Shown: in pieces, positions 8,870-16,747 of the stretch
How the letters are laid out: each line of letters opens with the position of its first letter
Position numbering within the stretch: the first letter of the stretch is position 1
Assembly (NCBI GenBank): GCA_051883395.1
Contig: JBJETQ010000022.1
Coordinates: 1 to 64,000 of the forward strand
Length of the DNA: 64,000 nucleotides
From: HGM11368 sp051883395
Lineage (GTDB): Bacteria; Bacillota; Clostridia; Christensenellales; UBA3700
Direction of reading: 5' to 3'
Made by a program: the position numbers and the translations under genes
Notes under the pieces: model-generated
Seen by the model: the letters and a program-made list of their open reading frames with translations, nothing else
What the model was told of the DNA's origin: nothing
The model's database searches: none

Positions 8870-9330
8870 TGGACAATATAAAAATCGTTGAAAATAACAA
8901 GAAAGCCTACTTTGATTATTTTATTGAAGACACTCTTGAAGCAGGCATAGTGCTGACGGGGAGTGAAGTCAAGTCAATAAGACAGGGGCATATCAATATC
9001 AAAGACAGCTTTTGTACCATTGTCGACGGAGAGATGTGGCTTGTCAATGCACATATCCGCCCCTATGAAATGGGCAGTTATTTTAACGTGGACAGCAAAA
9101 GAAGAAGAAAGCTGTTGATGAACAAGCGGGAGATAAACAAATTGCGTGGTTACGTTACTCAAAAGGGCTATACCCTTGTGCCTACCAAAGTTTATTTCAA
9201 GCAAGGTCTGGTCAAGGTGGAAGTAGGGCTTGCCAAAGGTAAGGAACTGCACGATAAACGGCGCTCTTTGGCAGAAAAACAGACTAGACGGGACGTTGAA
9301 AGACAAATAAAACAATATAATGCAAAGTAA
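8869..9330 (+). CDS. smpB: SmpB, tmRNA-binding protein of trans-translation
   Basis: 153 residues, normal length. It binds the tRNA-like part of tmRNA and brings it to stalled ribosomes. Diagnostic motifs: N-K-K-A-x-x-D-Y near the start, L-T-G-S-E-V-K-S-I-R, the D-S-F-C segment, and a basic C-terminal tail (K-D/H-D-K-R and repeated R/K) that reads the empty mRNA channel. Its RNA partner ssrA lies 2.5 kb downstream, beyond metY and metA. The metY ribosome site overlaps the smpB stop codon, so smpB-metY-metA are probably one transcript. Confidence 0.95.
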   Translation: MDNIKIVENNKKAYFDYFIEDTLEAGIVLTGSEVKSIRQGHINIKDSFCTIVDGEMWLVNAHIRPYEMGSYFNVDSKRRRKLLMNKREINKLRGYVTQKGYTLVPTKVYFKQGLVKVEVGLAKGKELHDKRRSLAEKQTRRDVERQIKQYNAK

Positions 9331-9343
9331 GGAGAAGAAATAT

Positions 9344-10612
9344 ATGAAGATAGATACCAATTGTGTTCAAGGCGGATATAGCCCAAAGAACGGTGAAGCG
9401 AGAGTTTTGCCTATATATCAAAGCACGACGTTTGCTTATGATACTCCCGAACAACTTGCCGACGTGTTCGATCTCAAAGATCCCGGCTTTATGTACACTC
9501 GTCTGGGCAATCCAACCGTCAATTATTTTGAAGATAAGATTGCTTTGCTTGAAGGCGGAGTAGGAGCGCTTGCAACTTCTTCCGGACAAGCTGCATCGTT
9601 GCTTGCCATTCTCAACGTGTGCAACGCAGGCGATAACATTATCGCAGTCAACAAAATATATGGCGGCACCTTCAATCTTCTCAACGTAACGCTGAGAAGG
9701 TCGGGGATAGAAACTCGTTTTGTGGACCCCGAAGCAGACGCCGACGAGATAGAAAAACTTATCGATGACAAGACTAAGGTTATATTTGGTGAAACCGTTG
9801 CCAATCCCGCTATGACTATTTTTGATTTTGACAAGTTTACTGCCATAGGCAAAAAATACGGCATTCTGGTGTTTGTTGACAATACGCTGGCTACGCCGAT
9901 TTTGTGCAGACCTTTGGAATTGGGCGCAAACGTAGTGATTCACTCTACTACCAAATATATCGACGGACATGCTTGTTGCGTGGGCGGTATAATTGTGGAC
10001 GGCGGAAATTTTAATTTTGTCGGCAATCCACGTTATCCTATGTTCAATGAACCGGACGCAAGCTATCACGGCATGGTGTATACCAGAGATTGCGGAAATA
10101 AGGCGTTTGTTGTCAAGGCAAGGGTTCAGCTTTTGAGAGATTTGGGTACTACCATGAGTCCGTTTAACGCCTTTTTGACCAACATGGGCGCCGAAACTTT
10201 GCATCTGAGAATGGAAAAACACAGCTCAAATGCTCTTGCTGTTGCAAAGGCGCTGGCAAACAACCCTAAGATTGAAGAAGTGAGATACAACGGCCTGGAA
10301 AGCGATCCGAGCTACGAGCGAGCATGCAAATATTATCTGGGCAGGGGCTTTGGCGGAATGATGACTTTCTGCGTCAAGGGTGGCAGAGATGCGGCTAACA
10401 AAGTGATGAAGAACCTTAAACTTGCAAAAATCGTTACTCACGTGGCTGATGCAAGAACATGCGTGCTGCACCCAGCAAGCACTACTCACAGACAGCTTTC
10501 TGACGAGCAATTGGTTGCTTGCGGAATCAAGGACAATCTTATCAGACTTTCGGTGGGCATTGAAGACGCCGAAGATATAATTGCAGATCTCGAACAAGCG
10601 TTGAACGCATAA
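9344..10612 (+). CDS. metY: O-acetylhomoserine sulfhydrylase (MetY type)
   Basis: 422-residue Cys/Met-metabolism PLP enzyme that makes homocysteine from O-acetylhomoserine and sulfide. The length and the insertion-rich N-terminal part (T-N-C-V-Q-G-G-Y then P-I-Y-Q-S-T-T-F) are those of the O-acetylhomoserine aminocarboxypropyltransferase subfamily rather than cystathionine synthases. The PLP lysine is in S-T-T-K-Y-I-D-G-H. The frame extends upstream to 9320, but AAGGAG at 9329-9334 fits the ATG at 9344. Next to metA of the acetyl type, giving a complete direct-sulfhydrylation route. Confidence 0.92.
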   Translation: MKIDTNCVQGGYSPKNGEARVLPIYQSTTFAYDTPEQLADVFDLKDPGFMYTRLGNPTVNYFEDKIALLEGGVGALATSSGQAASLLAILNVCNAGDNIIAVNKIYGGTFNLLNVTLRRSGIETRFVDPEADADEIEKLIDDKTKVIFGETVANPAMTIFDFDKFTAIGKKYGILVFVDNTLATPILCRPLELGANVVIHSTTKYIDGHACCVGGIIVDGGNFNFVGNPRYPMFNEPDASYHGMVYTRDCGNKAFVVKARVQLLRDLGTTMSPFNAFLTNMGAETLHLRMEKHSSNALAVAKALANNPKIEEVRYNGLESDPSYERACKYYLGRGFGGMMTFCVKGGRDAANKVMKNLKLAKIVTHVADARTCVLHPASTTHRQLSDEQLVACGIKDNLIRLSVGIEDAEDIIADLEQALNA

Positions 10613-10636
10613 ATAACAACTACAAAGGAGAAAAAT

Positions 10637-11557
10637 ATGCCAATAGTAATTCCTAAATCATTACCTGCGTTTCAAATATTGACCAAGGAACGAATTTTCG
10701 TTATGCCTCAGGCAAGGGCTATAAAACAGGATATAAGACCTATTCAGATAGCCATCGTCAACCTGATGCCGACAAAAATCGATACCGAAACGCAGCTTAT
10801 GCGATTGCTGGGTAATTCTCCTTTGCAAATCGAAGTTACGTTGGTTGCTATGGACAGCTATACTTCCCGCCATACACCGTTGGAACATATGGAAAAGTTC
10901 TATAAGACGTTCGACCAGATAAAGGATACGAAATTTGACGGAATGATTATTACCGGCGCTCCGGTGGAACAGATGGCATTTGAAGAAGTGGCGTATTGGA
11001 AAGAATTGACCAGAATAATGGATTTTTGCGAGAGTAACGTTACTTCAACAATTTATATCTGTTGGGGAGCTCAGGCAGGCTTGTATTATCACTACGGAAT
11101 AAATAAGCATAACCTGGACAAAAAGCTCTTTGGAGTGTGCAGCAACGTAAGCTGCGACCCTAAGGAATTGTTGCTCAAAGGTATGGACGATACTATTTAT
11201 ATCCCTATGTCAAGACATACTGCTGTGGACGATAAAGCTATTGTCGCCACTCCTGACCTGGTGCCACTTGCATACGGCGACGACTGCGGTTACAGTATTA
11301 TCAAGAGCAAAGACAATCGTAAGTTTTTCTTTATGGGACACAGCGAGTACGACAGAGAAACGTTGCGCAACGAGTACCTTAGAGATAAGGAAAAGGGGTT
11401 GGATATAGAACAGCCTTTCAACTATTTCGTGGGCAGAGACATCAACAAAATAGATATGAAATGGAAGTCTACTGCCAACTTGTTGTTCTATAATTGGCTC
11501 AACTATTACGTATATCAGGTTACGCCATACGATCTGACGGCAGATTTGCATCGTTGA
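10637..11557 (+). CDS. metA: homoserine O-acetyltransferase (MetA family)
   Basis: 306 residues. Activates homoserine for methionine synthesis. The catalytic Cys lies in C-W-G-A-Q-A-G-L-Y-Y, the partner His/Glu in the G-H-S-E-Y motif. MetA enzymes use succinyl-CoA or acetyl-CoA depending on one residue after T-G-A-P; here the segment is T-G-A-P-V-E-Q, with Glu, the acetyl-type signature known from Bacillus cereus MetA. This agrees with the O-acetylhomoserine-using metY just upstream. Good AAAGGAG before the ATG. No SAM riboswitch or T-box is visible in front of either met gene, so regulation is not evident. Confidence 0.92.
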   Translation: MPIVIPKSLPAFQILTKERIFVMPQARAIKQDIRPIQIAIVNLMPTKIDTETQLMRLLGNSPLQIEVTLVAMDSYTSRHTPLEHMEKFYKTFDQIKDTKFDGMIITGAPVEQMAFEEVAYWKELTRIMDFCESNVTSTIYICWGAQAGLYYHYGINKHNLDKKLFGVCSNVSCDPKELLLKGMDDTIYIPMSRHTAVDDKAIVATPDLVPLAYGDDCGYSIIKSKDNRKFFFMGHSEYDRETLRNEYLRDKEKGLDIEQPFNYFVGRDINKIDMKWKSTANLLFYNWLNYYVYQVTPYDLTADLHR

Positions 11558-11857
11558 TTTTGACGAGCAGCAACTGCCGCCAAGGGTGCAAATATATTTG
11601 ACAAGAAAAAGTTACTGCTCTTTGTACCGACTCATACTTCCATCGCCAATATCGGAGAGAGTCGTGCAAGAGCAGAAAAAAATGTCGACGTATACTGTAA
11701 TATTGGAAGAATTTGTGCGGTAGAAAGTGTTGTAAACTAAGCAAAATATTTGTACACTATAATAGTTAGGCAATTACGATAGCATAATACGTTTAGAAAA
11801 AAATCAAATTGCTTTGTTATCAAAAAAATAAAAAATGTTGACACGTATCGACTTTAT
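11558..11857. other. 300-bp gap with a possible coding remnant
   Basis: No intact gene. On the plus strand 11564-11740 is open for 58 codons and the translation looks protein-like (contains L-L-L-F-V-P-T-H-T-S), but there is no start codon or ribosome site; it may be a decayed gene fragment. A TATAAT at 11758-11763 lacks a good -35 at normal spacing, so I do not call the ssrA promoter. A TTGACA at 11838 is too close to the mature 5' end to serve it. Confidence 0.35.
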
Positions 11858-12200
11858 GGGGGTGTAACGGATTCGACAGGAGAAATGATGATTGTGTAAG
11901 CACGGCGAAGGCTCGGCTTCGTAAAAACGGAAATTAAATTTAAACGCTAATAATAACAAACAAATTGCCGTAGCTGCTTAATTGCTCGGCTGTCGTCCGA
12001 AGAATCCACGACTTCGGAACGGCATCAGCTAGTGGAAAGTGCCTAAGGGAAGTGCCCGTACCCATAGGCGAGATCAGGGCTAGTTTGGCGACGATTTGGT
12101 AGCGTTGGCATCGTCAAAGACCAATCAACGCATACTAACCGTGTAGAAAGCGCAGTAGGAATTCTTTTGGACGCGGGTTCAACTCCCGCCATCTCCACCA
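11858..12200 (+). ncRNA. ssrA: transfer-messenger RNA (tmRNA)
   Basis: Rescues stalled ribosomes with SmpB. The 5' end (G-rich, then TAACGGATTCGACAGG) and the 3' end (GGTTCAACTCCCGCC, then a CCA at 12198-12200) form the tRNA-like domain: GGGGGTG (11858-11864) pairs with CATCTCC (12190-12196) over all seven positions with two G-U pairs, which fixes both ends; the CCA is encoded. Length 343. After a TAAAC the tag frame starts with GCT and reads ANNNKQIAVAA then TAA, so the full tag would be Ala plus this peptide. Its end VAA is a mild variation on the common LAA degron. Confidence 0.96.
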
Positions 12201-12240
12201 ATACAAACAGGACAGGCTTATACCTGTCCTATTTGTATTA
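12200..12240 (+). terminator. terminator hairpin after ssrA
   Basis: AGGACAGG (12209-12216), loop CTTATA, CCTGTCCT (12223-12230), extended by flanking AATACAAA/TTTGTATT pairing. The core is nearly identical to the hairpin at 16083-16104. Confidence 0.75.
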
Positions 12241-12641
12241 TGACAATCAACGCAGATTGAAGAAGCAAGAAACGACGCTGAGATATTTTTTAATAGTTTT
12301 TTGAAATATGATTTAATCAGTTTTACGGCTTATAGATAGTCATTATCAGGCGTCACAAAAATATTACGTATTGACAAAATCGAATGACGGTGGTTTACTA
12401 ATATAGTAAAAGCCAATATGGCAGCTGATGATTGCACATTTGAAATGCAAAACCAGCAAATAACCGATAAGGCTTCTGAAAGGCTTGCAAAATATGCTTG
12501 TGGAGATAAAATATCTGCGAAGTATCGCTTAGATTGCCAAATAAGCTTTTATAAGTTAGTGAAAAGATAATTTACTAAAAATTGATTTTGATTTTTTTAA
12601 AAATGTGATAAAATAAAAACGAACTTTTATGGAGGTGTATT
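12241..12641. other. gap with one doubtful 50-codon frame
   Basis: AT-rich region downstream of ssrA. An ATG at 12418 opens 50 codons to a TAA at 12568-12570, encoding a mixed polar peptide with three Cys and no match I recognise; there is no proper ribosome site and the frame continues upstream without a start to 12388, so it may be a gene remnant. No copy of the ssrA 3' end that would mark an integrated element was seen. A weak TAAAAT at 12609-12614 could be the -10 of the dehydrogenase gene. Confidence 0.3.
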
Positions 12642-13445
12642 ATGGATAGATTAAAAGGCAAAGTTGCGGTCGTTACCGGCTCTACTAGCGGAATCGGTAT
12701 CGGTATTGCAAGATTGTTTGCGGCAGAAGGTGCGAAAGTAGTTGTCTGCGGCAGAAGACAGGAAAAAGGACAAGCGGTTGTTGACAGTATCGTAAAAGAA
12801 GGTGGAGAAGCATGCTATCATTTTATGGATATTACTGCAACGGACAGCATCGAAAAACTTTTTGCGGATACCGTTGAAAAATATGGTAAAATCGACGTGT
12901 TGGTAAACAATGCGGCAAACGTTGCCTTGAAGGACGGACGTGTGGACGAACTTACTCTCGAAATGTGGGATAACATTTTCCAGAGCGATATGCGTGGTAC
13001 TTTCTATGCAACAAAAACCGTGTTGCCTTATTTGCAAAAGAATGAAAACGGCGGTTCCATTATCAATATCGGTTCTATGGCGTCTTGCAGCGGCGATTTG
13101 AGCTCTACCGCTTATGCATGTGCAAAAGCCGGCGTAGATAAACTCACGCAATATACCGCTTTGCAGTACGGCAAACAGAATATCCGTTGCAACTGCGTGC
13201 GTCCGGGTCTGATTGTTACGCCTGAAAACGACGCTCACGTTCCACAAATGCTCAAAGATATATTTACGAGCAATATTATGGTCAATCGCTATGGATGTCC
13301 TGAGGATATAGGATATATGTGCGTATATCTCGCTTCCGACGAGAGTGCATACGTTACGGGTCAGATTGTCAACGTGGACGGCGGACTTAACTCTCACGTT
13401 TCTACCGTTGCACAATTCCGTCAGCTCAATTCCCGCACTTGGTAA
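12642..13445 (+). CDS. short-chain dehydrogenase/reductase (SDR)
   Basis: 267-residue classical SDR with the NAD(P)-binding T-G-S-T-S-G-I-G (residues 13-20), the structural N-N-A-A, the catalytic Ser in I-G-S-M-A-S and Y-A-C-A-K (Y-x-x-x-K). The R after the beta-2 strand (C-G-R-R) hints at NADP use. The C-terminal end D-G-G followed by a 16-residue tail is longer than usual. The substrate cannot be told; gut Clostridia use such enzymes on steroids and sugars among others. GGAGGTG at 12631-12637 supports the start. It is monocistronic, closed by a strong terminator. It lies between two near-identical hairpins (see findings). Confidence 0.85.
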   Translation: MDRLKGKVAVVTGSTSGIGIGIARLFAAEGAKVVVCGRRQEKGQAVVDSIVKEGGEACYHFMDITATDSIEKLFADTVEKYGKIDVLVNNAANVALKDGRVDELTLEMWDNIFQSDMRGTFYATKTVLPYLQKNENGGSIINIGSMASCSGDLSSTAYACAKAGVDKLTQYTALQYGKQNIRCNCVRPGLIVTPENDAHVPQMLKDIFTSNIMVNRYGCPEDIGYMCVYLASDESAYVTGQIVNVDGGLNSHVSTVAQFRQLNSRTW

Positions 13446-13492
13446 AAGGAATTGGCAAAACAGCTGTGTAGCTTTCTGTAAAAAGATTATCT

Positions 13493-13531
13493 AAGCCTAA
13501 CTCTGTCCGCAAGGCAGGAGTTAGGCTTTTT
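13493..13531 (+). terminator. terminator after SDR gene
   Basis: AAGCCTAACTC (13493-13503) pairs with GAGTTAGGCTT (13518-13528), followed by T residues. Confidence 0.88.
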
Positions 13532-13867
13532 GTTATACAATTTTATTTTATTTTATCAATAAAGAATAGATTAAATTGATAAGAACATATTTTTTGATAA
13601 AATATTTAAGGTTTATTTTAAGAATGAAAAGTATTATAAAAAAAACGGAATACGCCAAATATTTGATTTAAACGAATTGTCGGCGATAGATTAAAGATTT
13701 GACTTGCAATTTTAAACTTGTGTCCCTTATAACGACAAAAATGGGACCTGAACCGAAATATATTATAGTATAGCAAAATGTAAAACGGGGTAAATTTTTA
13801 TTAGGTTAATTTCGTTGTGAAAACGACAATTTTGATATTATTATTCTAAATAAGGAGAAGATACAAA
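13532..13867. other. 336-bp AT-rich leader before the lipoprotein gene
   Basis: No gene. A 15-codon frame from an ATG near 13624 followed by a shifted open stretch could be a small gene remnant but is too short to support. TATTATAGTATAG around 13760-13772 may hold a -10 box; AAGGAGA near 13852-13858 is the ribosome site of the next gene. Confidence 0.35.
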
Positions 13868-16009
13868 ATGAGTTGTAAGAAAATATTAACTGTGATATGT
13901 TGTGTACTTTGTATAGCGTGTTCGTTGTTTACAGCCTGTGATGTGCCGTCTGCCAAGCCGGATAACGATAACCCATCGCAGGGAAATAATAACTATAACG
14001 GAGCGGAAATTGTAGACGATAACGAAGTAGACATAATCGAACCCGATACGACCGAACACGATTTTGAGTTTGTCTCCGATTCAAACGGAACCATTACTTA
14101 TAAATGTGCCGATTGTAACGAAGAAAAAACTGTCGTTATAACTTATGTAAGCGGTACGCCGAATGCCTATTCGGTTGAAAACAACACCATTACGTTCAGC
14201 AACATTGCCGAACAGAGCGTCTATGACATCAGCGGAACGTTGTATGGCAATATCATAATCGACGTGAGCGAAGATTATAAATTCGAATTGCAAATGAGCG
14301 GTCTGGAAATATATTCTTATTCCGCTTGTCCGATTACTGTTTCGAGTGGGGATAAGGTTACGCTTTCTGCCAAGAAGTCAACGGAAAATTTTATTTATGA
14401 TATGCGAGAAGCCGCAGACGAAGACGATATTGACTTTGTATCCGCAAGTGTGTATGCTCAATGCGATTTGAATATTCAAGGCAAGGGCAGTCTTGCGGTT
14501 AAGTCGGTCAACAACAAAGGAATCCATACCAAGGACGATTTGAACGTAAAGAATCTGACGTTGCAGGTAGATTGTATGGACAATGCGTTGAAAGGCAACG
14601 ACAGCGTAACGATAGAATCGGGGACTTTGGTGCTTATTGCTCGTCAGGGCGACGGAATAAAAACGTCGAATAGCGATATTTCTTCAAAAGGTAATCAACG
14701 TGGCAGCATTGCGATAACCGGCGGAGACATTTTGATTTATGCGGCGTGCGACGGCATTGACGCTGCTTATGACGTAAGTATTGACGAAAGTGAGACAACC
14801 GTCAATTTGCAGATTTTTACCGACAAATATTCCAAGTATTCGGAAGAAGTTACTGCCGTTGCCGATAGCGTATATTACGTGCGCTTTAACTCTACGACGT
14901 ATAGCTATTCGCTAAAATTCTTTAACAACGATAACGACGCAGTATGGCACAATTCTTCTTCTTATACGACAGTCGGCAATTACCGTTATTATCCTATTGC
15001 CAAACCGAGTGGATATACCTACGTTCAACTGTATATATACAGCAGCACTCAACAACAAGGGCAGGACGAAAATTACGTTGCCCGCACCGACGCTATGACG
15101 GTAAACAATAATTACGACACCATTGCGTTGCAATCGAGAAACGGTAGTTTAAGTTATGGTTGGAGCAATTATACTACGGCAAGTCAAGGTGGACCTAACG
15201 GCGGTATGGGTGGCGGCAATACCGACAAAGGCGACTATTCAACCAAAGGCATCAAAGCGGATAACAGCATAACAGTTGCGGCAGGAACGATTACGATAAG
15301 TGCTTACGACGACGCAATACATGCAAATAATACGAACGTTCTTGAAAACGGAGTCGCTGCTACGGGTAACGTAAGTATTGAAGGCGGAATATTGACTTTG
15401 CGTTCTAACGACGACGGAATTCACGCAGACGGCAAGGTAACTATCGGCGGCGGGAACATATCCGTTGTATCAAGTTATGAAGGAATCGAAGGCAATACGA
15501 TAGAAATGTCGGACGGCGAAGTTGCCGTTGTATCGTCAGACGACGGCATTAACGGAACTGCTACGACAGGAACGACAATTACTATTGCGGGTGGCAAACT
15601 TTACGTTTGTGCCGGCGGAGACGGAGTCGATTCCAACAGTACGACTTCCTATGCGGGAATACTTTTTGCGGGCGGTGTGAGCGTTATTATTTCGACAGGA
15701 CAGTCAGATTCGAGTATCGATACCGAGCGTGGTTACAAATATACGGGCGGATACGTTTTAGGTATAGGAAAAAGCGGCGGTATGAGCAGCGAAGCGACCA
15801 ACTGTTCCGATTTTTCTTCGATTGGTACAAGCAAAACTTTGAGTTTGCAAAAGGACGCTTATTTGGTAGTAGGCGATATAGCTACCGTCAAAATGCCTGT
15901 TTCGATGAATGCGATTGTCGTGTGCCTTGGAAAAACGAGCGTCAGTATTTCATCAAGCGAATCATCTAGTTGCGAAACGGACGCAAACGGCGTGTATTGG
16001 AACGTATAA
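13868..16009 (+). CDS. Cthe_2159-type carbohydrate-binding beta-helix lipoprotein
   Basis: 713 residues. The N-terminus is a lipoprotein signal with lipobox L-F-T-A-C (Cys near residue 24), then a Cys-pair segment (C-A-D-C), then two blocks of repeats with G-x-I-x-I-x-G-G-x-(I/L)-x-(I/V) and D-D-G-I-x-A periodicity, typical of the right-handed parallel beta-helix of the Cthe_2159 family (polysaccharide-binding surface proteins first studied in Clostridium thermocellum). Between the blocks is an insert of about 140 residues rich in Tyr/Ser, with a G-G-P-N-G-G-M-G-G-G linker. Family members bind acidic plant polysaccharides; the same role is inferred here. No partner genes adjoin it. Confidence 0.82.
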   Translation: MSCKKILTVICCVLCIACSLFTACDVPSAKPDNDNPSQGNNNYNGAEIVDDNEVDIIEPDTTEHDFEFVSDSNGTITYKCADCNEEKTVVITYVSGTPNAYSVENNTITFSNIAEQSVYDISGTLYGNIIIDVSEDYKFELQMSGLEIYSYSACPITVSSGDKVTLSAKKSTENFIYDMREAADEDDIDFVSASVYAQCDLNIQGKGSLAVKSVNNKGIHTKDDLNVKNLTLQVDCMDNALKGNDSVTIESGTLVLIARQGDGIKTSNSDISSKGNQRGSIAITGGDILIYAACDGIDAAYDVSIDESETTVNLQIFTDKYSKYSEEVTAVADSVYYVRFNSTTYSYSLKFFNNDNDAVWHNSSSYTTVGNYRYYPIAKPSGYTYVQLYIYSSTQQQGQDENYVARTDAMTVNNNYDTIALQSRNGSLSYGWSNYTTASQGGPNGGMGGGNTDKGDYSTKGIKADNSITVAAGTITISAYDDAIHANNTNVLENGVAATGNVSIEGGILTLRSNDDGIHADGKVTIGGGNISVVSSYEGIEGNTIEMSDGEVAVVSSDDGINGTATTGTTITIAGGKLYVCAGGDGVDSNSTTSYAGILFAGGVSVIISTGQSDSSIDTERGYKYTGGYVLGIGKSGGMSSEATNCSDFSSIGTSKTLSLQKDAYLVVGDIATVKMPVSMNAIVVCLGKTSVSISSSESSSCETDANGVYWNV

Positions 16010-16082
16010 AGTTATATCATAGTAGAATAACGTAATACGACAGACGTCGTTGAATAAATCTGATATTATTCGCTATATTGAC

Positions 16083-16109
16083 AGGACAGGCTTATGCCTG
16101 TCCTTTTTT
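16083..16109 (+). terminator. terminator after the beta-helix lipoprotein
   Basis: AGGACAGG (16083-16090), loop CTTATG, CCTGTCCT (16097-16104), then T-run. One base different in the core from the hairpin after ssrA. Confidence 0.88.
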
Positions 16110-16166
16110 GACAATCAATCGGTGCCGGATAATAGAAAACCGAATGTAAAGATTGATAAAAGATTG

Positions 16167-16195
16167 TTGACAACGTAGATAATATAGGCTATAAT
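16167..16195 (+). promoter_or_regulatory. consensus promoter of marR gene
   Basis: Perfect TTGACA (16167-16172) and TATAAT (16190-16195) with 17-base spacer. The operator directly follows the -10 box. Confidence 0.85.
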
Positions 16196-16196
16196 A

Positions 16197-16210
16197 TGTA
16201 GCGTGCTACA
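16197..16210. promoter_or_regulatory. operator 1 (probable MarR site) over the marR start of transcription
   Basis: TGTAGC-GT-GCTACA, a perfect 6-bp inverted repeat with a 2-bp spacer, one base after the -10 box, where bound protein would block initiation. The identical 14 bases recur at 16713-16726. Confidence 0.75.
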
Positions 16211-16249
16211 CAATTACGTTATTTCGCAGGTGCAAAGGGAGTTTTAACA

Positions 16250-16666
16250 TTGGAAAAAGATTTTGGATATCTGATGAAAAGTATCAATGACAAAATGAAG
16301 GCAAGGGCGGACGCCGACCTGAAAAGTTTTGATATAACCTTTGCACAGAGTCAGGTCATTGCGTTTTTGAGTGAAAACGGTGGCAAGGCAACTCAGAAAG
16401 AGATAGAAGTATTTATGGAAGTGTCCCATCCTACCGTGGTAGGAATCGTATCGAGAATGGAGCAGAACGGACACGTAGTAACATGGTTTGACGAAAAGGA
16501 TAAACGCAACAAGATAGTTAAACTGACGCAGAAAGCCGAGAATATGGGCAAAGATATGCAACAGAATGTTCGCAACAACGAAAAGCAAATTCTGAAATCT
16601 TTGTCTGAGCAGGAGATGAAAGAATTGACCAGAATGTTGGGCATTATTTATAAAAATCTCGAATAA
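16250..16666 (+). CDS. MarR-family transcriptional regulator
   Basis: 138 residues with a central winged helix-turn-helix (about residues 30-100): T-Q-K-E-I-E followed by S-H-P-T-V-V-G-I-V-S-R-M-E-Q-N-G recognition helix and a D-K-R-N-K wing. Starts with TTG at 16250, 8 bases after AAAGGGAG; no ATG is available near the N-terminus. The promoter and the next operon both carry the same palindrome, so this protein probably represses itself and the exporter, released by a ligand that the exporter handles. The gene is separated from the exporter by a weak hairpin and the second operator. Confidence 0.88.
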   Translation: MEKDFGYLMKSINDKMKARADADLKSFDITFAQSQVIAFLSENGGKATQKEIEVFMEVSHPTVVGIVSRMEQNGHVVTWFDEKDKRNKIVKLTQKAENMGKDMQQNVRNNEKQILKSLSEQEMKELTRMLGIIYKNLE

Positions 16667-16677
16667 CAGTCAGTAGT

Positions 16678-16700
16678 AGTCGGAATAAATCCGACTTTAT
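16678..16700 (+). terminator. weak hairpin between marR and exporter genes
   Basis: AGTCGGA (16678-16684), loop ATAAA, TCCGACT (16690-16696), followed by only TTAT. Probably a partial terminator that still lets through transcription. Confidence 0.5.
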
Positions 16701-16712
16701 CATAGAATAAAG

Positions 16713-16726
16713 TGTAGCGTGCTACA
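16713..16726. promoter_or_regulatory. operator 2 (probable MarR site) before exporter genes
   Basis: Identical to operator 1 over 14 bases, and here the symmetry extends by one base on each side (16712-16727). It lies 22 bases before the exporter ATG. A TAGAAT at 16703-16708 just upstream may be a -10 box but lacks a clear -35. Confidence 0.75.
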
Positions 16727-16747
16727 CATCTATAAAAGGAGTAAATT

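Noticed and set aside
9300..10636. SAM riboswitch or T-box controlling metY-metA
   Set aside because: metY begins 14 bases after smpB and metA 24 bases after metY; no room for such leaders, and none lies before smpB.
12201..12641. ssrA as attachment site of an integrated element
   Set aside because: No second copy of the ssrA 3' end and no integrase gene in the window.
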